A stretch of 22,739 nucleotides of DNA from an uncultured Prosthecobacter sp. (GTDB taxonomy: Bacteria > Verrucomicrobiota > Verrucomicrobiia > Verrucomicrobiales > Verrucomicrobiaceae), in contig CANNUR010000023.1 in NCBI GenBank assembly GCA_947523045.1, positions 1 through 22,739 on the forward strand. Reading direction: 5' to 3'. The translations under genes were made by a program, and so were the position numbers. The notes beneath the pieces were generated by a model. The model was given only the letters and a program-made list of their open reading frames with translations. It ran no database searches and was not told the DNA's origin. Below, one piece after another: positions 1-8,973 of the stretch. Position 1 is the stretch's first letter. Each line of letters starts with the position of its first letter.

Positions 1-1778
1 GCGCTAGCACGATTACCATGCAGTTGGCGCGCAACAGCTATCCGGACCTGAATGAGCGCAGCTTTCATCGCAAGCTGCTGGAAATGATGCTGGCGCGCCG
101 CATCGAGCGGCAGTGGAGCAAGGACCAGATCCTGCAGCACTACGTCAACCGCATCTTCTTCGGCGCCAACCTCTACGGCATCCAGCGCGCCAGCCAGGGT
201 TACTTCGGCAAGAACGCCGCCGACCTCAGCCTCAGCGAGGGCGCCCTGCTCGCCGGCATCATCCGCAGCCCGGCGCGGTTTTCGCCCTTCCGCAACTTCC
301 AGGGCGCCCTGCGTGAGCGCGACGACGTGCTGGCGCGCCTGCTCGCCACCGGCGGCATCAGCGCTGAGGAGGAACAGGCCGCGCGTCGCGCCGACCTCGC
401 CCTGCGCGCCCAGCCGGCCTTCCAAAGCCAGGGTGGCTACGCCCTCGATGTCATCCGCCGCGACCTCGACCGCATCCTTGAGGAGCAGGCCATTGAGGAC
501 GGCGGCCTGATCGTCTACACCACCCTGCACAAGGGCCTGCAACTCGCCGCCGAGCAAGCCTTGGAAAAGCGCCTGGCCGCCGCGGAAAAGCTGTCCGGCT
601 ATCGCCACCCGACCAAGGCCGCCTTCGACGCCACCTGGGATGGCCAGCGCGAGGTCGTCGCCACGCCCTACCTGCAGGGAGCCGTCACGATTCTCGACAA
701 CGAAACCGGCGGCATTCTGGCGGTGGTCGGCGGACGCGACTACCGGCAGAGCAAGTTCAACCGCGCCACCCAGGGCAACCGCCAGATCGGTTCGACGGTG
801 AAACCCTTTGTCTATGCCGCCGCCCTCGCCGCCGGCTTCCTGCCCGGCACCTACGTCGAGGACGCCCCCATCCGCCGCGGCGAGATCGAGGCCGCCGACC
901 CGGGCTGGTCGCCGCAGAACAACGACGGCCAGTTCAGCGGTCTGCAGACCCTGACGGCCGGCCTGGTCGAAAGCCGCAACACCATGGCCGTGCGCGTCGG
1001 CAACTTCACCGGCCTCGACCGCGTGCTCGAGGTCATCGCCGACGCCGGCATCGGCAACCACCTCACCCGCACGCCGCAGGTCTTCATTGGCAACCTCGGC
1101 GGCACCCCGCGCGAGCTCGCCAGCGCCTTCAGCATCTTCCCGAACGACGGCATCCGCCGGCGCACCTTCCTCATCGACAAGGTCACCGACAAGGCCGGCA
1201 ACGTCCTCTTCAGCAACAGCGTGCTCGAGTCCGACATCATCCCGCCGGGGGCCGCCCACCTGATGCGGCGCATGCTTGCCCAGGTCGTCGACCGCGGCAC
1301 CGCCGCCAGCATCCGCTCGGAGCACGGCTTCAAGGATCCCGCCGGTGGCAAGACCGGCACCACCAATGATTACAAGGACGCCTGGTTCGCCGGCTACACC
1401 GACCGCGTCACGTGCGCGGTCTGGGTTGGTCTCGACCAGCCGCAGACGATCATGGCGCGCGGTTACGGCAGCCGCCTGGCCATCCCGATCTGGAGCGATG
1501 TCGTCAAGAAGGCTGCCTCGCTCGGCTACATTGCCGCCGGTCCGCGCCAGGAGCCGCCCCTGCAGCCGGTGCATGTTTGTCGCCTCAGCAGCCTGCTCGC
1601 CACCCGCGACTGCCAGGGCGCCGGCACCGCCTACCAGGATCAGTTGCCGGCCGACATGCTGCCGCAGGGCTGGTGCGCCGCCCACCAGGGCACCTGGGCT
1701 CGGCCGACCCTGCGAGACCGGCGTCGCCCGCCCACGGCGCAGGGGATCTTTGACAGGCTGCGCGGGTGGTTCCGGTGA
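1..1778 (+). CDS. Class A penicillin-binding protein (PBP1a-like), 5' end outside the window
   Basis: This bifunctional enzyme polymerises lipid II through its GT51 domain and cross-links peptidoglycan through its transpeptidase domain, at the outer face of the inner membrane. The frame is open from base 3 and begins inside the GT51 signature (ASTITMQLARN), so the first Met at 18 is internal. The membrane anchor and the first GT51 catalytic Glu motif lie upstream. Counting from that Met, the transpeptidase motifs are complete: SxxK as STVK with the acyl-serine at residue 259, SxN as SRN at 319, and KTGTT at 445. The C-terminal tail carries spaced cysteines (VCRL, RDC, GWC), which I recall from many PBPs. 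The gene converges on the next one with a 3-base gap between stop codons and no visible terminator. The class is secure. PBP1a rather than PBP1c is inferred from overall similarity. Confidence 0.95.
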   Translation, partial: ASTITMQLARNSYPDLNERSFHRKLLEMMLARRIERQWSKDQILQHYVNRIFFGANLYGIQRASQGYFGKNAADLSLSEGALLAGIIRSPARFSPFRNFQGALRERDDVLARLLATGGISAEEEQAARRADLALRAQPAFQSQGGYALDVIRRDLDRILEEQAIEDGGLIVYTTLHKGLQLAAEQALEKRLAAAEKLSGYRHPTKAAFDATWDGQREVVATPYLQGAVTILDNETGGILAVVGGRDYRQSKFNRATQGNRQIGSTVKPFVYAAALAAGFLPGTYVEDAPIRRGEIEAADPGWSPQNNDGQFSGLQTLTAGLVESRNTMAVRVGNFTGLDRVLEVIADAGIGNHLTRTPQVFIGNLGGTPRELASAFSIFPNDGIRRRTFLIDKVTDKAGNVLFSNSVLESDIIPPGAAHLMRRMLAQVVDRGTAASIRSEHGFKDPAGGKTGTTNDYKDAWFAGYTDRVTCAVWVGLDQPQTIMARGYGSRLAIPIWSDVVKKAASLGYIAAGPRQEPPLQPVHVCRLSSLLATRDCQGAGTAYQDQLPADMLPQGWCAAHQGTWARPTLRDRRRPPTAQGIFDRLRGWFR

Positions 1779-1781
1779 GTC

Positions 1782-3083
1782 TTACCAGCACAAGCCCTCG
1801 TACTGCCAGCTCAGCCCGGCGAGGTCGCGCCAGCCGTTGACGTCGAGCACGGCCTGGTCGGGGAGTGCCCAGACGGCGAGGTCGGCGATCGGCACGCATT
1901 TTTGCGAGGCGACGATCAGTTCGCTGGACTCGACGACCTCGCGCGGGTCGTCGTGCAAAAGGGAGGCGAGGTGAGGCATGCGGCGCTGGATTTCCGCCTC
2001 GTTGGCGCCGACCAGGCGGCTGAGCTGGAGGTTGGGATCGTAGATGCGCAGTTCGTAGCCGCGGCCGAGCAGGGTCTCAGCGACGGCGACCATCGGGCTG
2101 CCGCGCAGGTCGTCGGTGTCGGCCTTGAAGGCCAGGCCGAGCAGGCCGATACGGCGCGCGCCGCGGGCGGTGATGCGCTTGAGCAGCAGGTCGAGGTGGG
2201 CCTGGTTGCTGTCGAGGGTGCTGTCGAGCAGGGGCAGGTTGAGGCCCTCCTGGCGGGCGAAGGAGAGCAGGGCGCTGACATCCTTGGGCAGGCAGGAGCC
2301 ACCGAAGGGGTTGCCCGGCTTCATGTAATAGGGCGAGATGTTCAGGCGGGTGTCGGAGCAGACGACCTCCATGACGCGGCCGCCGTCGACGCTGAGGAAC
2401 TTGCAGAGGCGGCCGATCTCGTTGGCGAAGCCGACCTTGAGGGCGTGGAAGTAGTTGCAACTGTACTTGATCGCCTCGGCACCCTCCCAGGCGAGCACGG
2501 CAGGCGAACCCCCGAGCAGCTGGAGGGCTTCGCTGCTCTCCGGTTCGGCGCCGTCGTGGGTGCCGACCACGGCCAGCGAGGGCTCGCGGAAGTCGCGCAC
2601 GGCCGTGCCCTCGCGCAGGAACTCGGGGCAGTAGTAGATCTTCACCTGGCCGGCGGCCTGCAGGTCGGTGAGGAAATCGCGCACGAGCTGACGGGTGCTG
2701 CCGGGCAGCATGGTGCTGCGAAAAATCAGCACGTGCGGTTTGCCGGAGGCGCGCAGGGCGTCGGCGATCTGCTCGCAGACCTTGCGCACGTAATCGAGGT
2801 TGAGCCGGCCGGACTCGAGCGAGGGTGTGCCGACGCAGATGATGCTGGCCTCGGTCGCCGCCACGGCCGCGGCAGCGTCCGTGGTCGCGGTCAGCCGGCC
2901 GTCAGCGCGCGCCGCCTGCAGCAGGCCGTCGAGCTCCGGCTCGACGATGGGCGAGCGGCCGCTGTTAAAGGCGTCGACCTTGGACGACTGCACGTCCACG
3001 CCGGTGACGGCGTGGCCCAACTCCGCGAGACAGCCGGCGGTGACCGCGCCCACGTAACCCAGACCGAAAATACTGACGTTCAT
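1782..3083 (-). CDS. UDP-glucose/GDP-mannose dehydrogenase family protein, closest in feel to GDP-mannose 6-dehydrogenase (AlgD)
   Basis: This cytosolic NAD-dependent enzyme would oxidise a sugar nucleotide twice, to the uronate. Seen: an N-terminal Rossmann motif (GLGYVG at residues 7-12), the SPIVEPEL segment, the EFLREGTA segment, and the catalytic Cys in GGSCLPKD at residue 264. The protein ends in EGLCW. From memory, Pseudomonas AlgD ends almost identically (EGICW) and shares SIFGLGYVGA and FANEIG, so GDP-mannose is a reasonable substrate guess, but UDP-glucose cannot be excluded. The start is placed at MNVSIFG; a Met four codons upstream (3095) is possible but gives a less typical N-terminus. 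No clear Shine-Dalgarno is visible. The length of 433 residues is normal for the family. No alginate-like cluster lies next to it, so any GDP-mannuronate would be used by genes elsewhere. Confidence 0.9.
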   Translation of the reverse strand: MNVSIFGLGYVGAVTAGCLAELGHAVTGVDVQSSKVDAFNSGRSPIVEPELDGLLQAARADGRLTATTDAAAAVAATEASIICVGTPSLESGRLNLDYVRKVCEQIADALRASGKPHVLIFRSTMLPGSTRQLVRDFLTDLQAAGQVKIYYCPEFLREGTAVRDFREPSLAVVGTHDGAEPESSEALQLLGGSPAVLAWEGAEAIKYSCNYFHALKVGFANEIGRLCKFLSVDGGRVMEVVCSDTRLNISPYYMKPGNPFGGSCLPKDVSALLSFARQEGLNLPLLDSTLDSNQAHLDLLLKRITARGARRIGLLGLAFKADTDDLRGSPMVAVAETLLGRGYELRIYDPNLQLSRLVGANEAEIQRRMPHLASLLHDDPREVVESSELIVASQKCVPIADLAVWALPDQAVLDVNGWRDLAGLSWQYEGLCW

Positions 3084-3153
3084 TGCGCCGACCATGGCAC
3101 AGGCGCGCGGGTACGAAACTGGGAAAGCGCGGCGTCGGTTTTTTGGTGTTTTT

Positions 3154-3184
3154 CTGACCCCAAGTGCACAAAACGTGTCATGCT
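3154..3184 (+). promoter_or_regulatory. Possible promoter for the Gfo/Idh/MocA gene
   Basis: In the 134-base divergent gap, CTGACC (3154-3159) resembles a -35 box. It is followed 19 bases later by CATGCT (3179-3184), a weak -10 match. The same YTGACCC-N11-13-CGTGTY pattern also precedes the genes at 8974 and 12147. The spacing is longer than ideal. No convincing promoter for the divergent dehydrogenase was found in this gap. Confidence 0.25.
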
Positions 3185-3217
3185 TGCGTACTCCAAGCCT
3201 TCCGTTTTTCTCCTTCC

Positions 3218-4561
3218 ATGAGCCAGACCCATCGCCGTACCTTCCTCAAGAGCGCCGCCGGCGCTGTTGCCGCCCCCTTCCTGCTGCCGTCCCGCGTTTG
3301 GTCGGCACCGACCGCGCCGAATACCCGCCTCAACCTGGGCTTCATCGGCATGGGCAAGATGAACAGCGGCCACCTCGGCAACTTCCTCGGCCGTGACAAT
3401 GTCCAGGTCGTCGCCGTCTGCGATGTCGACACCACCCGCCGCGAGCACGCCAAGGGCCGGGTCAACGAGGCCTACGGCAAGAAGGCCGCCGGCAGCTACA
3501 AGGGCTGCGACGCCTACAATGACTTCCGCGAACTGCTCGCCCGCAAGGACATCGATGCGGTGGTCATCGCCACGCCCGACCACTGGCATGCCTACATCGG
3601 CATCGCCGCCGTTCAGGCCGGCAAGGATGTGTACGGCGAAAAGCCGCTCACCCACAACGTCCACGAGGCGCTGAAGCTGACCCAGGCGGTGCGCGACAGC
3701 GGCCGCATCTTTCAGACCGGCTCGCAGCAGCGCTCGAGCAAGGAGTTCCGCGTCGCCTGCGAACTCGTTCGCAACGGTGTCATCGGCAAGATCCAGACGA
3801 TCACCACCTCCTTTGGCGATCCCGCCGGCCCCTACAACCTCGCCGGTGAAGCCCCGGAACCCGGTCTCGACTGGGACATGTGGTGCGGCCCGGGTCCGCT
3901 CAAGGAGTACAGCAGCGTGCTCAGCCCGCGCGGCGTGCACAACCACTTCCCGGCCTGGCGCATGACGCGCGAGTTCGGCGGCGGCATGATCACCGATTGG
4001 GGCGCCCACCACATCGACATCGCCCAGTGGGCACTCGGCGTCGATGACAGCGGCCCGGTCGAGGTGCGTGCGTCCAAGGACGGTCCGACCGCCAAGCGCG
4101 GCGCCCAGCTGGTTTACGCGAACGGCGTGGTCCTCACCCACGGCGAGGGCAAGGGCGTGTCCATCTACGGCAGCGAGGGCGAGATCCACGTCAACCGCGG
4201 CAAGTTCGAGCTCTGGCTCGGCGGCAAGAAGGTGCACGGCTTCTTCGACAAGGAGAAGGACAAGGGCACCTCGCTCGACCGCGAGGTTGTGCTCAGCGAG
4301 CGCGAGTTCCTCAAGGACGCGAAGGTCAAACTGTACGAGAGCAAGAACCACCACGACGACTGGCTCAACAGCATCCAGACCCGCGAGCGGCCGATCTGCG
4401 ACGTCGCCATCGGTGCCACCACGGTCATTTCCTGCCACCTGATGAACATGGCCTACTGGCACGGCGCCAACTTCCAGTGGGATCCCAACGCGCGCACCTT
4501 CGCCAAGGGCGGCGATCCCAAGTGGCTGACCCGCGACTACCGCGGCGCCTGGGCGGTGTGA
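3218..4561 (+). CDS. Tat-exported Gfo/Idh/MocA family oxidoreductase
   Basis: This is probably an NAD(P)-dependent sugar or glycoside oxidoreductase acting in the periplasm. The start is set at MSQTHRRTFLKSAAG because it gives a proper twin-arginine signal (RR at residues 6-7, then FLK, a hydrophobic stretch and a small-residue cleavage site near VWSA at 30). The upstream in-frame Met at 3164 would put 18 unlikely residues before it. Seen: a Rossmann glycine motif GFIGMG at 41-46, ATPDHWHA, the family EKP motif with Lys142, and DWGAHHID (Asp260 to His264-His265), where the catalytic histidine is expected. The 447-residue length suits the Tat-exported subgroup common in Verrucomicrobiota and Planctomycetota. 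Members of this group bind their cofactor before export or act redox-neutrally, as in the GH109-like mechanism. The substrate is unknown. The gene is closed by a strong terminator. Confidence 0.93.
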   Translation: MSQTHRRTFLKSAAGAVAAPFLLPSRVWSAPTAPNTRLNLGFIGMGKMNSGHLGNFLGRDNVQVVAVCDVDTTRREHAKGRVNEAYGKKAAGSYKGCDAYNDFRELLARKDIDAVVIATPDHWHAYIGIAAVQAGKDVYGEKPLTHNVHEALKLTQAVRDSGRIFQTGSQQRSSKEFRVACELVRNGVIGKIQTITTSFGDPAGPYNLAGEAPEPGLDWDMWCGPGPLKEYSSVLSPRGVHNHFPAWRMTREFGGGMITDWGAHHIDIAQWALGVDDSGPVEVRASKDGPTAKRGAQLVYANGVVLTHGEGKGVSIYGSEGEIHVNRGKFELWLGGKKVHGFFDKEKDKGTSLDREVVLSEREFLKDAKVKLYESKNHHDDWLNSIQTRERPICDVAIGATTVISCHLMNMAYWHGANFQWDPNARTFAKGGDPKWLTRDYRGAWAV

Positions 4562-4568
4562 AAAAAGG

Positions 4569-4595
4569 CCGCACCCGCGAGGGTGCGGTTTTTTT
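4569..4595 (+). terminator. Rho-independent terminator after the Gfo/Idh/MocA gene
   Basis: A perfect 8-base-pair stem (CCGCACCC / GGGTGCGG) closed by a GCGA tetraloop is followed by seven T residues. It starts 7 bases after the stop codon. An A-run sits just before the stem (4561-4566), so it could also stop antisense transcription. Confidence 0.93.
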
Positions 4596-4693
4596 GTGCC
4601 CACATGGGATCCTCGGGGATTCTCTGCAATCCGCCGCTGGATCCAGGCTTCCCCCGCGAGATTCGCGCCCTGCGCGCGTTTCCGAGGGTCGCC

Positions 4694-6028
4694 ATGCGCT
4701 TTCTTCTGCCTCTCCTCGCCGCCACCTGCCTGCAGGCGGCTGACAAGCCCAATCTCATCTTCATCCTTTGCGATGACCTCGCCCAGGGCGACCTCGGCTG
4801 CTACGGCCAGAAGCTGATCCAGACGCCGAACCTCGACCGCATGGCGGCCGAGGGCACCCGCTTCCCGCAGTTGTACTCCGGCACCAGCGTCTGCGCGCCC
4901 TCGCGGGCCTCGCTGATGACCGGGCTGCACACGGGACACAGCCCGATCCGCGCCAACCGCGAGATCCAGCCCGAGGGCCAGAAACCGCTGCCCGAAGGCA
5001 CGGTCACGGTCGCCCAGGTGCTGAAGTCGGCCGGTTACGCCACCGCCTGCGCCGGCAAGTGGGGCATGGGCATGTTCGACACCCCCGGCAGCCCGCTCAA
5101 GCGCGGCTTCGACCACTTTTACGGCTACAACTGCCAGCGCCACGCCCATCGCTATTTCCCCGACTATCTCTGGGACGATGACCGTCGCCTCGACCTCGAC
5201 GGCAAAACCTACGCCCAGGAGCTGATCCAGCAGGATGCGGAGAAGTGGATCCGCGCCCACGCCGGCGGCCCCTTCTTTTTCTTCTACGCCATCACCCTGC
5301 CGCACGGGAAGTTCGAGATCGATGACCTCGGTCAATATGCCGACAAGCCTTGGACCGACCTGCAGAAGACCTACGCCGCCATGGTCAGTCGCCTGGATCG
5401 CGACGTCGGCCGCGTGCTCGACCTGCTCAAGGAGCTGAAAATCGACGACCACACGCTGGTGGTCTTTGCCGGCGACAACGGCGCCTCCTTCGATCCCAAG
5501 TCCGAGGTGGGCCGCCTCTTCAACCAGGACATGGACGGCAAGCTGCGCGGCTACAAGCGCAGCCTCTACGAGGGCGCCCTGCGCCAGGCCGGCATCGCCC
5601 GCTGGCCGGGCAAGCTGCCCGCCGGACGCATCAGCGAGGAACCCTGGGCCTTCTGGGATTTCCTACCCACCGCCGCTGAACTCGCCGGCGCCAAACTGCC
5701 ACTGGACTACCGCAGCGATGGTGTTTCGGTCGCCTCCCTGCTGCAGGGTGGGGCCGCGCCGGAACGCGAGGCCTTTTATTGGGAACTGCACGAGGCCGCC
5801 TCGCTCCAGGCCGTGCGTTTTGACGGTCGTTGGAAGGCGGTGAAAAACGGACCACAGGCGAAAACGGAACTCTACGACCTGGAGACCGACCTCGCCGAAA
5901 CCCGCGACCTCGCGGCCGACAAGCCGGAACTCGTCGCCCGTGCCGAGGCCCTGATGGCGGCCTCCCGCACCGACCACCCCGACTGGCCGCTCGTGCAAAA
6001 ACATCAGGGCAAGGCCAAGAAGAAGTGA
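4694..6028 (+). CDS. Secreted FGly-dependent sulfatase (arylsulfatase family S1)
   Basis: This enzyme hydrolyses sulfate esters, probably on a sulfated glycan, outside the cytoplasm. The start is [15 protein letters not shown], a short Sec signal peptide with cleavage near Ala15-Ala16; an upstream in-frame Met at 4583 falls inside the terminator and is rejected. Seen: metal-binding Asp27-Asp28 in the ILCDDL segment; the signature CAPSR with Cys67, which must be converted to formylglycine by FGE or anSME; GKWGMG with Lys122, where many relatives have GKWHLG; and GDNG with Asp261-Asn262. The 444-residue length is typical. The tail is Lys-rich (GKAKKK). The substrate cannot be read from the sequence. 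The neighbouring oxidoreductase and cytochrome fit a role in glycan use. No maturase gene is in the window. Confidence 0.95.
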   Translation: MRFLLPLLAATCLQAADKPNLIFILCDDLAQGDLGCYGQKLIQTPNLDRMAAEGTRFPQLYSGTSVCAPSRASLMTGLHTGHSPIRANREIQPEGQKPLPEGTVTVAQVLKSAGYATACAGKWGMGMFDTPGSPLKRGFDHFYGYNCQRHAHRYFPDYLWDDDRRLDLDGKTYAQELIQQDAEKWIRAHAGGPFFFFYAITLPHGKFEIDDLGQYADKPWTDLQKTYAAMVSRLDRDVGRVLDLLKELKIDDHTLVVFAGDNGASFDPKSEVGRLFNQDMDGKLRGYKRSLYEGALRQAGIARWPGKLPAGRISEEPWAFWDFLPTAAELAGAKLPLDYRSDGVSVASLLQGGAAPEREAFYWELHEAASLQAVRFDGRWKAVKNGPQAKTELYDLETDLAETRDLAADKPELVARAEALMAASRTDHPDWPLVQKHQGKAKKK

Positions 6029-6143
6029 GCGGCAGGCCGGATTTGGCGCCTTGGCGTGATCCCTTTGAGATCCCATGGCATCCGGTGTGCCGCGCGTCGG
6101 CCGCGAAGAAAATCCCCGCCGCCGCCGTTTCGCTTTCTCCGCC

Positions 6144-8918
6144 ATGCGTTGTCCGCCCTCTGTCCTCGCCTCCCTGCTCTGCGCTCTCGTCTCCCCGCTC
6201 CCTGCCGCCGAGCCGTTTCCGACGCCTTACAACACCGAGAAGGGATCGCCCATGCCGGCCGAGGAAGTGGCGCGGACGATGGAACTGCCGCCAGGCTTCA
6301 AGTGCGTCGTGTTCGCCGCCGAACCCGATGTCCAGCAGCCGATCGGCATGGCCTGGGACAGCAAGGGCCGGCTCTGGGTGGCGGAATGCTACACCTACGC
6401 GGAGAACCCCGACCGCTGGGATCTGAAGCTGCGCGACCGTATCATCATCCTCGAAGACAAGGATGGCGACGGCAAACACGACAGTCGCAAGGTGTTCTGG
6501 GACGAGGGCCGCTACCTGACCAGCGTTGAGGTCGGCCATGGCGGCGTCTGGATTCTCAACGACGGCACGCTCAGTTTTATCCCCGATGCCAATGGCGATG
6601 ACGTGCCCGACGGCCCGCCGCAGGTAAAGCTCGACGGTTTCAACACGAAGACCATCGGGCACAACATCGTCAACGGCCTGCGCTGGGGGCCGGACGGCTG
6701 GTTGTATGGTCGCCACGGCATCACCGACACCTCGGCGGTCGGTGCGCCCGGCACGCCAGCGGATCAGCGTGTGCGCTTCAATTGCGCGATCTGGCGCTAT
6801 CACCCGACACGCGGTGTGGTGGAAGCGGTGGCTCATGGCGGCACCAACTCCTGGGGGCACGACTGGAATGCCGAGGGCGAGCTGTTCATGATCAACACGG
6901 TCATCGGCCACCTCTGGCATGTCATCCCCGGCGCCTACTACCGGCGCATGTTTGGTACGCACCTGAATCCGTACGTTTACGAGATCATCGAGCAGACGGC
7001 CGATCACTTCCACTGGGACACCGGCGCGGAGAAATGGAGCGACATCCGGCAGGGAGTCAGCAGCAAGACCCAGGAGCTTGGCGGCGGTCATGCACACGTC
7101 GGCATGCTCATCTATCAGGGCGGCCTCTGGCCGAAGCAGTACCACGGCAGTGTCTTCACCTGCAACCTGCACGGCAACCGCATCAACGTCGACCGCCTGG
7201 AGCGCCAGGGTTGCGGCTATGTCGGCAAACACGCGCCCGATTTCATGCAGGCCAAGGACACCTGGTTCCGCGGCATCGACTTGCTCACCGGCCCGGATGG
7301 CAATGTCTTTGTCGCCGACTGGTCGGACAGCGGTGAGTGCCATGACAACGACGGCGTGCATCGCACCAGCGGACGCATTTACAAGATCGTGTATGAAGCC
7401 GCGCCGCCGGTGCGGCGCGAGGCCAACAACTGGTGGGCGCGACTGGACCTGCAGAAGGCCCATGAGGCGGGTGCCGGTCCGAAGCCGCGCGGGGTTTACG
7501 GGGTGGCCGAAGCGGGCAGCCAGGACGGCCTGACGCGTTTGCACACGGCCTCCGACCTGCAGCGTCTGCCCCTGGCCGATCGCTGGCCCATCGCCACCGC
7601 GTTGGCGCAGCATGCCGAAGATGCCGAGGACCGCCAGCAACCCTTGATGATCTGGTATGGCATTGAGCCGGCGGTGGCCGCCGATCCGATGAAGGGCGTG
7701 GAGTTCATCGCCCGTGCGAAGATTCCCACGGTGCGCCGGTTGGTGGCGCGGCGGATTGCCGAGAGGATTGAAGCACAACCGGCGGCGGTGGATGCGCTGG
7801 TGGCCTTGATGACCCAGCAGGCCGAGGTGCGCGGGGACGTCCTGGCCGGCCTCGCCGCGGGCTTCGAGGGCTTCAGCAGTGCGCCGAAGCCGAAGGGCTG
7901 GGATGAGCTTTGTAGGCAAATTCGCCAGAGTTTGGCGGCCTCGGCTGGCAACGTCGACAAAGGCCCGAGTTCTGGCGAACTCGCCTACATCGAGACCCTC
8001 TCCCTCGTCTTCGGCAGCGGCCGCGCAGTCGAGGAACTGATCGCCCTGGTCAAGGACGCCGAGGCCGACGCCAACGCGCGCGGCAACGCCTTCAAAAACC
8101 TCACGCGCAGCGCCAAACCCGAGCTGCTGCCGGTCGTGCGCGGCTTGATCAACGACAAGGTGCTCGCCACGGCCGCGCGCAGCGCGCTGGCGGCCTACGA
8201 TCATCCGGACATTCCCAAGGCCCTGCTCAGTCCCTGGCCGGCGCGCAGCGAGGAGCAGCAGGCGGCGACGGTGGCGACCCTGGTGTCGCGTCCGAGTTAT
8301 GCGAAGGCCCTGCTCGACGCCGTGCAGGCCGGTCGGGTGCCGAAGAGCGCGATCACCCCCTACCAGGCGCGCGCGATCCGCAGCCTCAACGACGAGGCCC
8401 TGACCGCCCAGCTCACCGCGGTTTGGGGCGAGCTGCGCGACACGCCGGCGGCGAAGCAGGCGGAGCTGGCCGAGTGGACGCGCAAGCTCACGCCCGAGCG
8501 CCTGGTGCAAGGTGATGCCAAGCAGGGCAAGGTCGTGTTTGCCGCCGCCTGCGGCGCCTGCCACAAACTCTATGGCGAGGGCGGCCAGATCGGCCCCGAT
8601 CTGACCGGCGGCGACCGCCACAAAGTGACCTACCTGCTGGAAAACACCCTCGACCCGAGCGCGGTGGTGCCGGCCGACTACCGCATGACGGTGTTCCAGC
8701 TCAAGGACGGGCGCACCCTGACCGGCGTCATCCCGGAGCAGACCGAGCGCACGGTCACGATCCAGACGCCGACCGAGCGGCTCACCGTCGAAAAGGCGCA
8801 GATCGCCGGCCAGCAGCAGCTGCCGATGTCGCTCATGCCCGAGGGCCTGCTCGGCGCCTTGGGCGAGGAGCAGGTCGTGCACCTGTTCCGCTACCTGATG
8901 AGCCGCGGCGCGCCCTGA
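6144..8918 (+). CDS. PVC-type membrane-bound dehydrogenase with HEAT-like repeats and C-terminal cytochrome c domain
   Basis: This is a large exported redox protein of the kind expanded in Planctomycetota and Verrucomicrobiota. The start at MRCPPSVLASLLCAL gives a Sec signal cleaved near PLPAA; an in-frame Met at 6075 would add 23 charged residues. Residues about 45-420 form a beta-propeller dehydrogenase region (MAWDSKGRLWVAE, GPDGNVFVADWSD). About 440-770 is helical and HEAT-like. About 790-924 is a cytochrome domain with the single heme site CGACH (Cys803, Cys806, His807) and a later SLMPEGLL segment whose Met is the likely distal heme ligand. It would pass electrons from sugar or alcohol oxidation to the respiratory chain; the substrate is unknown. 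The coding stretch for residues about 591-614 holds an imperfect palindrome. It follows the sulfatase by 115 bases and is probably co-transcribed. Confidence 0.94.
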   Translation: MRCPPSVLASLLCALVSPLPAAEPFPTPYNTEKGSPMPAEEVARTMELPPGFKCVVFAAEPDVQQPIGMAWDSKGRLWVAECYTYAENPDRWDLKLRDRIIILEDKDGDGKHDSRKVFWDEGRYLTSVEVGHGGVWILNDGTLSFIPDANGDDVPDGPPQVKLDGFNTKTIGHNIVNGLRWGPDGWLYGRHGITDTSAVGAPGTPADQRVRFNCAIWRYHPTRGVVEAVAHGGTNSWGHDWNAEGELFMINTVIGHLWHVIPGAYYRRMFGTHLNPYVYEIIEQTADHFHWDTGAEKWSDIRQGVSSKTQELGGGHAHVGMLIYQGGLWPKQYHGSVFTCNLHGNRINVDRLERQGCGYVGKHAPDFMQAKDTWFRGIDLLTGPDGNVFVADWSDSGECHDNDGVHRTSGRIYKIVYEAAPPVRREANNWWARLDLQKAHEAGAGPKPRGVYGVAEAGSQDGLTRLHTASDLQRLPLADRWPIATALAQHAEDAEDRQQPLMIWYGIEPAVAADPMKGVEFIARAKIPTVRRLVARRIAERIEAQPAAVDALVALMTQQAEVRGDVLAGLAAGFEGFSSAPKPKGWDELCRQIRQSLAASAGNVDKGPSSGELAYIETLSLVFGSGRAVEELIALVKDAEADANARGNAFKNLTRSAKPELLPVVRGLINDKVLATAARSALAAYDHPDIPKALLSPWPARSEEQQAATVATLVSRPSYAKALLDAVQAGRVPKSAITPYQARAIRSLNDEALTAQLTAVWGELRDTPAAKQAELAEWTRKLTPERLVQGDAKQGKVVFAAACGACHKLYGEGGQIGPDLTGGDRHKVTYLLENTLDPSAVVPADYRMTVFQLKDGRTLTGVIPEQTERTVTIQTPTERLTVEKAQIAGQQQLPMSLMPEGLLGALGEEQVVHLFRYLMSRGAP
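7915..7985. repeat. Imperfect inverted repeat inside the cytochrome/dehydrogenase gene
   Basis: Left arm GGCAAATTCGCCAGAGTT (7915-7932) and right arm AGTTCTGGCGAACTCGCC (7968-7985) are reverse complements at 14 of 18 positions. The core TTCGCCAGA / TCTGGCGAA (7921-7929 and 7971-7979) is perfect. The left arm also has its own small hairpin (CGCCA-GAGTT-TGGCG, 7923-7937). It encodes residues about 591-614 in frame. It may be a dispersed palindromic element or chance. Confidence 0.45.
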
Positions 8919-8973
8919 AGCCGAAGCAAGGCTTGACCCGGGTCGCGACGGCGTGTTCCCTCGCGGCCGCCTC

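Noticed and set aside
1902..3221. 439-codon plus-strand open frame opposite the dehydrogenase
   Set aside because: The minus-strand frame carries the full dehydrogenase motif set; this one is its shadow.
4694..4741. Possible lipoprotein signal in the sulfatase (LLAATC)
   Set aside because: The residue at -3 is Ala and at -1 Thr, which does not fit a lipobox. A standard signal peptide with cleavage at CLQA-A explains the sequence better.
3080..5452. 790-codon minus-strand open frame across the Gfo/Idh and sulfatase genes
   Set aside because: It is antisense to two well-supported genes, runs through the terminator, and its protein is low-complexity with no family motif. Long antisense frames are expected in DNA this GC-rich.
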